Assembly (NCBI GenBank): GCA_900315035.1
Contig: OMXO01000005.1
Location: 51,194-115,193 of the forward strand
DNA from: an uncultured Prevotella sp.
GTDB lineage: Bacteria > Bacteroidota > Bacteroidia > Bacteroidales > Bacteroidaceae
Direction: 5' to 3'
Length of the DNA: 64,000 bases
A program made the translations under genes and the position numbers. Positions 53,452 through 61,798 of the stretch are shown piece after piece; position 1 is the first letter of the stretch, and each line of letters opens with the position of its first letter. Under the pieces are notes generated by a model. It was not told the origin of the DNA, searched no databases, and was given only the letters and a program-made list of their open reading frames with translations.

Positions 53452-54687
53452 ATGGAGATAAAACAAGAGCAGATATTAGTGAGAATCACAGGTCAGGACC
53501 GACCGGGACTGACGGCCTCAATCATGGGCATTCTCGCTAGGTACGACGCACAGATACTCGACATAGGTCAGGCAGACATCCACTCCACGCTCTCGCTGGG
53601 TATTCTCATCCGCATGGACGAGATGCACTCTGGTCAGGTGATGAAGGAGCTGCTTTTCAAGGCCACAGAACTGAACGTGAACATCGGTTTCTCGCCCATC
53701 AGCGATGATGAGTATGAAGACTGGGTGGGCCATCAAGGCAAGAACCGGTATATTCTCATGGTGCTGGGACGCCAGTTGGAGGCTCGACAGATAGAGGGTG
53801 CTACGCGCATTCTGGCCGATCAGGGACTCAACATCGACTCCATCCTCCGACTCACAGGGCGTAAGAGCATCAAGAACCCGGGCAAGCATATCCGTGCCTG
53901 CATCCAGTTCTCGTTGCGTGGTGAGCCTGTGAACCGTCAGGAGATGCAATCGAAGTTGATGAAACTGTCTCAGGAGATGGAGATTGACTTTTCTTTCCAA
54001 AAAGACGATATGTTCCGTCGCATGCGCCGATTGATTTGTTTCGATATGGATTCTACGCTAATCCAGACTGAATGTATCGACGAACTGGCTGAGCGTAACG
54101 GAGTAGGAGCCGAAGTACGTGCCATCACCGAGAGTGCCATGCGCGGTGAGATTGACTTCAAGGAGAGTTTTACCCGTAGGGTGGCTCTGTTAAAAGGGCT
54201 CGATGTTAGCGTGATGCAGGAGATTGCAGAGAACCTGCCCATCACCGAAGGTGTTGACCGTCTGATGACTATCCTCAAGCGCTGTGGCTATAAGATTGCT
54301 ATTCTCTCTGGCGGATTTACTTATTTCGGCGAGTATCTGCAGCGCCGATACGGCATCGACTATGTGTATGCCAACGAATTGGAGATTGGTGAGGACGGCA
54401 AGTTGACAGGCCGCTATGTGGGTGAAATTGTTGATGGCCATCGGAAGGCAGAACTCCTCAAACTGATTGCTCAGGTCGAAAAGGTGAACCTTGCCCAGAC
54501 CATTGCCGTGGGCGACGGTGCCAACGACCTGCCGATGATTTCTGAAGCAGGACTGGGCATTGCGTTCCACGCTAAGCCTCGTGTGGTGGCTAATGCCAAG
54601 CAGAGCATTAACACCATCGGTCTCGACGGCGTGCTCTATTTCCTCGGCTTCAAAGATTCTTATCTTGGCGAACAGGGAAAACTGTAA
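53452..54687 (+). CDS. serB: Phosphoserine phosphatase with N-terminal ACT domains
   Basis: Last step of serine synthesis, 411 aa. Two ACT-type regulatory domains occupy about 1-170 (VRITGQDRPGLTASIMGIL; LMVLGRQLEARQIEGATRIL), followed by a HAD phosphatase: motif I CFDMDSTLIQ (about 197-202), motif II ILSGGFTYF and motif III with GDGANDLPMI (about 354). Serine or another amino acid may bind the ACT domains for feedback. It supplies serine, the precursor of the glycine used by the cleavage system. Confidence 0.94.
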   Translation: MEIKQEQILVRITGQDRPGLTASIMGILARYDAQILDIGQADIHSTLSLGILIRMDEMHSGQVMKELLFKATELNVNIGFSPISDDEYEDWVGHQGKNRYILMVLGRQLEARQIEGATRILADQGLNIDSILRLTGRKSIKNPGKHIRACIQFSLRGEPVNRQEMQSKLMKLSQEMEIDFSFQKDDMFRRMRRLICFDMDSTLIQTECIDELAERNGVGAEVRAITESAMRGEIDFKESFTRRVALLKGLDVSVMQEIAENLPITEGVDRLMTILKRCGYKIAILSGGFTYFGEYLQRRYGIDYVYANELEIGEDGKLTGRYVGEIVDGHRKAELLKLIAQVEKVNLAQTIAVGDGANDLPMISEAGLGIAFHAKPRVVANAKQSINTIGLDGVLYFLGFKDSYLGEQGKL

Positions 54688-54689
54688 TG

Positions 54690-54703
54690 AGTGAATAGTG
54701 AAT
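54690..54703. repeat. 7-nt tandem repeat (AGTGAAT x2) at the serB/mutY junction
   Basis: Two exact AGTGAAT heptamers plus a degenerate third (AGCGATT). The GTG start codon of mutY at 54698 lies inside the second unit. Confidence 0.6.
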
Positions 54704-55735
54704 AGCGATTTTTCCCTTACCCTGCTGAAGTGGTTCCGTGAGAACGGACGCGATCTGCCTTGGCGACAGACGCATGATCCTTATGCCATCTGGCTCTCAG
54801 AGATTATTCTCCAGCAGACGCAGGTGAAACAGGGATGGGAGTATTGGGAACGGTTCATGCGCCGCTGGCCTACAGTGGATGAACTTGCTGCCGCCACCGA
54901 AGATGAGGTGCTTCGCGAGTGGCAGGGACTCGGTTATTACAGTCGTGCCCGTAACCTTCATTTCGCAGCTCGCCAGATTGTTGCTCTCGGGCATTTCCCT
55001 CAGACACTCGAGGAAATCCGTCAACTGAAAGGGGTGGGCGACTATACAGCCGCTGCCATCGGCAGTATCGCCTTCGGACTCCCTGCAGCCGTCGTCGATG
55101 GTAACGTGTATCGTGTGCTGGCCCGTCATTTCGGTATAGGAACCCCAATTAATACTACCGAGGGCAAGAAAACGTTCCAGGCTCTGGCTCAGTCGTTATT
55201 ACCCACAGAAAAAAACTCTCACCCCTCACCCCTCACCTCTCACCTCTCATCCCTCTACAACCAGGCTATTATGGATTTTGGCGCCCTTCAATGTACCCCA
55301 CAGTCGCCCGATTGTTCCGTCTGTCCACTGATGGAGTCGTGTGAGGCTTTTCGTAAGGGTAGGGTGGGCGAACTCCCCGTCAAGTTGAAGACGCTCAAAG
55401 TTCGCGAGCGCCGTCTGATATATATCTATGTGCGCTGTGGAGGAACGACAGCCATCCACCGGCGCGTAGCCGGCGATATCTGGCAAGGACTTTGGGAACC
55501 CTGGCTTGTAGAGCCGACTGATGATGTTCCTGCTGGGACCGTGTTGTTGAGCCAGAACGTGAAGCATGTCCTGACCCATCGTATCCTCTATGCCGACTTC
55601 TACCTACTAGAAACCGGAGAGAGACCTGAACTTCCCCCCGATTATATCTGGATTCCCGAGTCAGATCTCGATACCTATGCTTTGCCCCGGCTGATAGAGT
55701 GGGCTGTGCATGCTCTCTTTCTAAAACATTTTTGA
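54698..55735 (+). CDS. mutY: A/G-specific adenine glycosylase MutY
   Basis: Removes adenine mispaired with 8-oxoguanine, 345 aa from a GTG start (no ATG is available before the conserved LTLLKWFRENGRDLPWR). HhH-GPD: LKGVGDYTAAAIGSIAFG (about 110) and catalytic Asp about 133 in VVDGNVYRVL. The [4Fe-4S] cluster Cys are at 199, 206, 209 and 215 (Cx6Cx2Cx5C), and a NUDIX-like C-terminal domain follows. Residues about 173-187 (HPSPLTSHLSSL) come from six in-frame copies of a 7-nt repeat and interrupt the usual 'FNQALMDLGA' approach to the cluster. Confidence 0.93.
   Translation: MNSDFSLTLLKWFRENGRDLPWRQTHDPYAIWLSEIILQQTQVKQGWEYWERFMRRWPTVDELAAATEDEVLREWQGLGYYSRARNLHFAARQIVALGHFPQTLEEIRQLKGVGDYTAAAIGSIAFGLPAAVVDGNVYRVLARHFGIGTPINTTEGKKTFQALAQSLLPTEKNSHPSPLTSHLSSLYNQAIMDFGALQCTPQSPDCSVCPLMESCEAFRKGRVGELPVKLKTLKVRERRLIYIYVRCGGTTAIHRRVAGDIWQGLWEPWLVEPTDDVPAGTVLLSQNVKHVLTHRILYADFYLLETGERPELPPDYIWIPESDLDTYALPRLIEWAVHALFLKHF
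55216..55257. repeat. 7-nt tandem repeat tract inside mutY
   Basis: Six consecutive heptamers: CTCTCAC, CCCTCAC, CCCTCAC, CTCTCAC, CTCTCAT, CCCTCTA. 42 bases, so the frame is kept (14 codons). Reverse complement (GTGAGAG/GTGAGGG) matches the consensus of the ruvA-sprA intergenic tract. Confidence 0.8.
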
Positions 55736-55766
55736 AATAATAGTTTACTAATTCAAATAAAAAGTG

Positions 55767-55774
55767 TACCTTTG
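55767..55774 (+). promoter_or_regulatory. -7 promoter box for the AraC-type regulator
   Basis: TACCTTTG followed by CGG matches TAnnTTTG, 23 bases before the ATG at 55798. No -33 at standard spacing. Confidence 0.55.
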
Positions 55775-55797
55775 CGGTTGATTAACTAACTATTAAT

Positions 55798-58329
55798 ATG
55801 CGGAAGGCCGTATTTCTTATATGGTGCTTACTGGTATGCTGGGTGAATACACTCTGCTCACAGCCACAATGTACGTTGACTCACTACGATGAGTTCAGCG
55901 GCATGGCGCAGTGGTACGTCACGCAGATTGTGCAAGATCATCAGGGCATGATGTGGTTTGCCACTTGGAACGGGTTGAACCGCTATGATGGCTATGAGTT
56001 TGTGTGTTTCAAGTCGCAGAAGGGCGACGGTATAGATATTCCTTCCGACCGCATAAGAGATATGATGCTCAACGAAGATGGAAATCTGTTGTGCAGCTAC
56101 GACCATCATGTATTCCTTTTCAACGTCAACGACTGCCGTTTCAGCCCACTTCCGCCAGCAGAAGAGCAGAAAATGCTCAAGGTCTTCAATCAGCGTCTTA
56201 ATCAGAATGTGATGCCGAATCAGCCGCCCTTTGAGCACCGTGATTCATTGGGTACACGATGGCGTATCCATCGTGACGGGCAACTGGAATATCAGGTTAG
56301 TGGTAGTTCGGAATGGCACCTCTGTCCTTCAGTCATTTCTCCGAAGAACTATTTGCACTATGGCATGACTGACCGCGAGGGAAACGTCTGGATGCGCAGC
56401 GGATACGGTGTCTATAAGTTGACCTTTGGACAGAAGAGATATCAGCCCTTTGAAATGACTGGCAATGATCAGGTTCGCAGTTTCTGCCTCGACCGAAAGA
56501 AACGCTATTGGGTTACAACTCGTAATCAGAAGACGATACTGGTCTTTGATGCCGACAATGGCTTCCTAGGCTACTTAGGACGCGATGGACAACTGCACAC
56601 TAACTACACCTCTTTCGGTTCGCCCATTTATCATGTAATGCAGGATTCGAAGGGAGTGTTCTGGCTATCGAGTAAGCCCGACGGTCTTTTCCGACTTCGT
56701 GAAACGGCAGAGGGCAGATTCCGCGTGGATCATTTCATTCATGAAACAGACAACCCCAAATCTCTGTCTGACAATGAACTCTATTACACAGCCGAAGACC
56801 AGCGTGGGCGCCTATGGGTTGCCACCTTCAATCAAGGCATCTGCTGTGTCGAGGACACCCAGGCAGACAAATTGGTGTTTTTGAATAAAAATTACGGACT
56901 GACTAACTCCATCCAGAAAGGACTGCGGGTGAGACAAATCCATATAACACCGCAGGGCATCCTCCTGGCAGCCACAACAACCGGTCTGTTGGTGGCTGAT
57001 GTGACAAAACCGAAGGTGAGTGATATTAGTCTCACACTTCACCGCCGTGACCCGAAACGCTATAGAAGTCTGAGTTGTAATGCCGTGATGTTCATTGCTG
57101 AAGACAGTAATCATAGACTGTTTGTCTGTACAGAGAGTGGCGGAGTGAATCAGATTATCACCCGACAACTCTTGGACAAAAATCTGGAATTCCGGCATTT
57201 CGACATATCGACAGGACTGTCGACGGATATAACCCTCTCGGCAGTAGAGAGTGATGGCAAACTGCTTGTGGTGAGCAACAACCAGCTGATTCTTCTTGAC
57301 CCAGACAATAATGAATCGACCACCTACGATGCCCATTTCTGGGGGAGCATGCTGCGCTTTTCGGATGCCATACCTCTGCTATTGCCCGACGGACGGAGAA
57401 TCATCGGCTTGCAGAATGGTGCCATCACAATCAAACCGGCAGATATCAGGAAAAGCAGCGACATCCCCCCGATAGCCCTGACATCCATTTCCATTCATGG
57501 CGACAGTCTGAACCTGGCCGTGAACGGGCTTGATACCTTATTATTAAATAAAGAAGAAGAGCGCGATGTCACCATCTGCTTCTCGGCACTCGACTATCGT
57601 GGTGGCGGCATCATCCACTATGCCTATCAGTTGGATGACGGCAACGGATGGGTTAATATTGGAAAGGAACACTCTACAACCTTCCTGAACCTCAGGCCTG
57701 GAACGTATCAGTTGAAAATCCGCTCGACCAACAGCGACGGTGTATGGGTTGATAATACCCGTCAGTTGATAATCATCGTAAAACCCACATTCTGGGAGAC
57801 ACGCTGGGCACAACTGCTCTATGCTCTGCTTGCCATGTCACTTGTCTGGCTGTCGGTTTACTCCTTCCAATACATACGCCGTATCAAGCGACAACAGAAA
57901 GAAACGCATGAGGCCTATCTGGCACTGCTTAATGCCAGACGGGAGTCTGCGACTGGCAAAGAAACCAAGCAAGAGCCAGTTAAGCCTAAGATGAAGCCAG
58001 ATGATGAGCTGTTCATGCAGCGTGCAATAAAATTCATTGAAGAACATTTGGGAGACTCTGACATTAGCATCGGTGACATGGCCGATGCGACGGCCACAAG
58101 CCGATCGGGACTGAATCGTAAGATGAAATCGTTGTTGGGTGTCACTCCACTTGACTTCATCCGTGAAGCGCGCATCAGAAAGGCGTGTGCCATGCTCAGT
58201 CAGGGAGCGATGGTGAAAGACGTGGCTTATGCCTGTGGGTTCTCGGATGTCATATACTTTCGTAAATGCTTTAAAGCAGAAATCGGTAAGACACCTTCTG
58301 AATACAGGGATGAAGAATTTGGCAAATAG
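55798..58329 (+). CDS. Membrane-anchored one-component AraC-family regulator with periplasmic sensor (HTCS-like without kinase)
   Basis: 843 aa. A signal sequence (FLIWCLLVCWVNTLC) is followed by a long periplasmic part with two-component beta-propeller repeats (DHQGMMWFATWNGLNRYDGY, EGNVWMRSGYGVYKL, RGRLWVATFNQGICC), a Y_Y_Y domain at about 600-660, one membrane helix (about 670-690), a charged linker, and a C-terminal AraC HTH pair (about 734-840; GDMADATATSRSGLNRKM, AYACGFSDVIYFRKCFKAE). Hybrid two-component regulators of this kind normally have HisKA, HATPase and receiver domains between the helix and the HTH; here there are none. Signal would pass directly across the membrane. It lies upstream of susC/susD, its likely target. 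Confidence 0.88.
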   Translation: MRKAVFLIWCLLVCWVNTLCSQPQCTLTHYDEFSGMAQWYVTQIVQDHQGMMWFATWNGLNRYDGYEFVCFKSQKGDGIDIPSDRIRDMMLNEDGNLLCSYDHHVFLFNVNDCRFSPLPPAEEQKMLKVFNQRLNQNVMPNQPPFEHRDSLGTRWRIHRDGQLEYQVSGSSEWHLCPSVISPKNYLHYGMTDREGNVWMRSGYGVYKLTFGQKRYQPFEMTGNDQVRSFCLDRKKRYWVTTRNQKTILVFDADNGFLGYLGRDGQLHTNYTSFGSPIYHVMQDSKGVFWLSSKPDGLFRLRETAEGRFRVDHFIHETDNPKSLSDNELYYTAEDQRGRLWVATFNQGICCVEDTQADKLVFLNKNYGLTNSIQKGLRVRQIHITPQGILLAATTTGLLVADVTKPKVSDISLTLHRRDPKRYRSLSCNAVMFIAEDSNHRLFVCTESGGVNQIITRQLLDKNLEFRHFDISTGLSTDITLSAVESDGKLLVVSNNQLILLDPDNNESTTYDAHFWGSMLRFSDAIPLLLPDGRRIIGLQNGAITIKPADIRKSSDIPPIALTSISIHGDSLNLAVNGLDTLLLNKEEERDVTICFSALDYRGGGIIHYAYQLDDGNGWVNIGKEHSTTFLNLRPGTYQLKIRSTNSDGVWVDNTRQLIIIVKPTFWETRWAQLLYALLAMSLVWLSVYSFQYIRRIKRQQKETHEAYLALLNARRESATGKETKQEPVKPKMKPDDELFMQRAIKFIEEHLGDSDISIGDMADATATSRSGLNRKMKSLLGVTPLDFIREARIRKACAMLSQGAMVKDVAYACGFSDVIYFRKCFKAEIGKTPSEYRDEEFGK

Positions 58330-58417
58330 GGAGTGTTTTTGTGTCAAATAGTGCCCCTGACACAATTTTCCACCATCAATGGCGCTAATTTGCCGCTCCA
58401 TCTTTTTACTAATAGTG

Positions 58418-58425
58418 TAACTTTG
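58418..58425 (+). promoter_or_regulatory. -7 promoter box for susC/susD
   Basis: TAACTTTG in the context ATAGTGTAACTTTGC, identical over 15 bases to that in front of tolC (282-297). It lies 47 bases before the susC ATG. Confidence 0.6.
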
Positions 58426-58472
58426 CAATCGTAAAATTGCTTAAGTACTAACTATTAGTAAACCAAAAATCA

Positions 58473-61400
58473 ATGAACCAAAAAATCAAAAGAACTTTAG
58501 TAGTGATAGCATCATGTATGCTATGGCTCATGAGTTTTGCCCAGCAATCGGTAACCGGTCAGGTAAAAGATGCACAGGGCGAACCTCTTATTGGTGTTAG
58601 TGTGATGGTAAAAGGAACTACCACAGGTACAGTAACCGACTTTGATGGAAAATACACCGTCAAGTCAGTGAAATCGTCTGCTCAATTGCAGTTTTCCTAC
58701 ATTGGCTATCTCTCAAAGATGGTTACGGTGGGAAATCAGTCTGTAATCGATGTCGTGATGGAAGAAGACAATGCGGCTCTCGACGAGGTGGTAGTGATCG
58801 GTTATCAGACAATCCGCCGTCGAGACCTGACGGGATCTGTTGCTTCTGTATCAGGTAAGAACATCGCTGCAGCACCAGTGGCTGACGTGACTCAGGCTCT
58901 GCAAGGAAAATTGCCCGGTGTGAACATTGTTTCACAGGATGGTCGTCCTGATGCCTCAGTAGCTATCCGTGTGCGCGGTGGCGGTTCTATCTCTCAAAGC
59001 AACGAGCCACTGATACTGATTGACGGAGTGGCTGGCTCGTTGAGCGATATTCCGGCCGACCAGGTGGAGACTATTGATGTGTTAAAGGATGCCTCTTCGA
59101 CAGCCATCTATGGTGCCCGTGGTGCTAATGGCGTTATCCTGGTCACGACGAAGCGTGCCAAGGAAGGTAAGGTTACCATTTCGTACAATGGTTATGCCAA
59201 ATTCAATACTCCAACGAAGTATCTGGAGGCACTCTCCCCCTATGACTATCTTTCGTATGTGTGGGCCGTTGCGGATGCATACGACGCTACAGGCGGCTAT
59301 CGCACTCCCTTAGAACATCTCTATGGTTTGGCCAATGGCGGTATCAACCAATATAAGAACATCAGCATGTACGATGTGCAGAAGGATGTATATGGTAACT
59401 CGTTCTCTCACAACCACGACTTGAGCATATCTGGCGGTACCGATAAGACGAAAGTGCTTCTCTCTGTGAACTACATGGATGAGGATGGTCTAAAAGTCAA
59501 CTCATATAAAAAACGCGCAAATATATCATTAAAGGTTAATCAGGAACTTGCCAAGAACCTGAATTTTAGCCTCGACACCCGCTATGTAGATGTGGCAAGT
59601 ATGGGTAACGAAAGCACAACGAGCGGATCGGGTTCGATACTCTCGTTTGCCTATCGTTTCCGTCCGATTGCCCTGTCTGACATCAAGGGCGATCTGGCAG
59701 CCATGCAGGAAGGAACAATCGGCAACTTTGCCAAGCAGACACAGTGGGATATGTACAGTCCATACGAGCGGCTGAACGACTACGAGCCACTCAGCGAGCG
59801 ACAGTCGCTGCGTGCTACCGCCTCACTGAGCTGGGACATCGTCAAAGGTCTGACCTATCACACCGACCTGACCCTTGGCCGTTCATGGAACCAGACCAAA
59901 TACTGGGGTGGCGCAACCTATAACGCCTATCTCGATGAGAATACTGGCGAAAAACTGTGGGCCGGCTCTGTAGATTATTCACAGTCGGTGGGCTGGAGCA
60001 CACGCTGGACCAACACTCTGAACTATGTCATAGATATCATGAAAGGTCATAATCTGAATGTACTGGCCGGTCATGAGGTATCAAACTCGGGGGGCTCTGG
60101 TACACGCATCTTCGCTGACCACTTCCCTGCCAACTTCACGAAGGACAATGCTTTCGCTATGATTAATCAGTATGATGCTGCAAACAGTACGGCCACTAAT
60201 TTTTCATCTAGTTGGAATACACCATCACGTATCCTATCGTTCTTCGGACGTCTTAACTACAACATGCTTGACCGCTATCTGCTGACTGTTACATTCCGTG
60301 CTGACGGCAGCTCAAAGTTTGCACCGAGTCACCGCTGGGGCTATTTCCCTGCAGCCGCATTAGCATGGCGAATCAGCGAGGAACCCTTCATGGCTGGCAC
60401 GAAAGGCTGGCTTGACAACCTGAAGTTGCGTGTGTCATACGGCACGGTAGGTAACGACGGCATCAGCTCCGACCTCTGGGCACAGACTTGGACGGCAGAG
60501 ACCGATAACCGCTGGCGCTACACGCTTAACAACGTGCGCCAGACAGCCTACGACCTTTCATCGACTCAGATGGCCAATGATGACCTGAAATGGGAGACGA
60601 CCATCACTCGTAACCTCGGTATTGACTTCGGATTCCTGAACGGTCGCCTGTGGGGTACTTTGGACATCTACTGGAACACTACAAAGGATCTGCTGATGAA
60701 CACGACGCTGCCTGGAATCACAGGTTTTACTTCTACATTTGCCAATGTCGGGAAGACCAGTAATCGCGGTGTGGAACTGTCGTTAGGCGGTGTCATCTAC
60801 AAAGATAAGGACTGGAATATCACAGCAAGTGCCAATATCAATTTCAATAAAGGTAAGGTTGACGAACTCTCCGAAGGCATCACTGGTCAATATGGTACGC
60901 AGTGGATTCAGATGAACCGTCCGAGCGATGACTATATCCTCATTGAGGGCGAACCCGTAGGCTTGGTGCGTGGTCTTGTCTACGATGGCTTCTACACGAC
61001 TAACGACTTTGACTATGCCAATGGTGTTTATACGCTGAAAACTGGTGTGGCTGACTTGACGAGTGCTATCGTTCCGGAATTTGCAGGAATCGGTGCCGAC
61101 GAACGTCCTTCTGGACAGATTGCCTATCCCGGTATGGCCAAGTATAAGGATCTTGACGGTAACGGAAAGATTGACACCGATGATTATACTGTCATCGGCG
61201 ACATGAACCCAACACACACGGGCGGTTTCAACATCAATGCCAATTATAAGGGCTTTGACCTTGGTATGTATTTCAACTGGAGCTACGGCAACAAGATTTA
61301 CAATGTGAACAAACTGGCATCGCTCTATGGCTATAAGGAAGGCGGTGTACTGCAGAATAAACTATCGTTCATGAAGGATGCCTATAAGATTTACGACGTG

Positions 61401-61778
61401 GTGAATGGTGAACTTGTGCGCTACAGCGATCCTTCAGATCTGGATCGTCTGAACGCGAATGCGAAGTATCCGCTGTCATACAACTCAATGGGTATAGTCT
61501 CAAGTCTGGGTGTTGAGAATGGTTCCTACCTGCGTCTTAATACGCTGACCTTGGGCTACACCTTCCCGAAACAGATTATCAACAAAATAGGCATGAGTAA
61601 CCTGCGTGTGTATGGTACCATCTACAACCTCCTGACAATCACTGGCTATGAAGGCCTTGATCCAGAGGTGAATGCCAATGCCAATCAGGGGGGCTCTGTC
61701 TATCCTACGACGGGACTTGACTGGGGTACCTATCCGAGAGCCCGTTCATACGTCGTCGGTCTTAACGTGAATTTCTAA
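58473..61778 (+). CDS. susC: SusC-like TonB-dependent receptor
   Basis: Outer membrane glycan-oligomer transporter, 1101 aa. Signal peptide ending LMSFAQ, CarboxypepD-like domain (VTGQVKDAQGEPLIGVSVM ... VTDFDGKYTVK), plug with LQGKLPGVNIVSQDGRPDAS, IRVRGGGSISQSNEPL and VLKDASSTAIYGARGANGV, and a 22-strand barrel ending VVGLNVNF. SusD partner begins 20 bases downstream. The substrate is not evident because no glycoside hydrolase is present in the window. Confidence 0.95.
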   Translation: MNQKIKRTLVVIASCMLWLMSFAQQSVTGQVKDAQGEPLIGVSVMVKGTTTGTVTDFDGKYTVKSVKSSAQLQFSYIGYLSKMVTVGNQSVIDVVMEEDNAALDEVVVIGYQTIRRRDLTGSVASVSGKNIAAAPVADVTQALQGKLPGVNIVSQDGRPDASVAIRVRGGGSISQSNEPLILIDGVAGSLSDIPADQVETIDVLKDASSTAIYGARGANGVILVTTKRAKEGKVTISYNGYAKFNTPTKYLEALSPYDYLSYVWAVADAYDATGGYRTPLEHLYGLANGGINQYKNISMYDVQKDVYGNSFSHNHDLSISGGTDKTKVLLSVNYMDEDGLKVNSYKKRANISLKVNQELAKNLNFSLDTRYVDVASMGNESTTSGSGSILSFAYRFRPIALSDIKGDLAAMQEGTIGNFAKQTQWDMYSPYERLNDYEPLSERQSLRATASLSWDIVKGLTYHTDLTLGRSWNQTKYWGGATYNAYLDENTGEKLWAGSVDYSQSVGWSTRWTNTLNYVIDIMKGHNLNVLAGHEVSNSGGSGTRIFADHFPANFTKDNAFAMINQYDAANSTATNFSSSWNTPSRILSFFGRLNYNMLDRYLLTVTFRADGSSKFAPSHRWGYFPAAALAWRISEEPFMAGTKGWLDNLKLRVSYGTVGNDGISSDLWAQTWTAETDNRWRYTLNNVRQTAYDLSSTQMANDDLKWETTITRNLGIDFGFLNGRLWGTLDIYWNTTKDLLMNTTLPGITGFTSTFANVGKTSNRGVELSLGGVIYKDKDWNITASANINFNKGKVDELSEGITGQYGTQWIQMNRPSDDYILIEGEPVGLVRGLVYDGFYTTNDFDYANGVYTLKTGVADLTSAIVPEFAGIGADERPSGQIAYPGMAKYKDLDGNGKIDTDDYTVIGDMNPTHTGGFNINANYKGFDLGMYFNWSYGNKIYNVNKLASLYGYKEGGVLQNKLSFMKDAYKIYDVVNGELVRYSDPSDLDRLNANAKYPLSYNSMGIVSSLGVENGSYLRLNTLTLGYTFPKQIINKIGMSNLRVYGTIYNLLTITGYEGLDPEVNANANQGGSVYPTTGLDWGTYPRARSYVVGLNVNF

Positions 61779-61798
61779 CCAAACATAGTATAAAGGAT

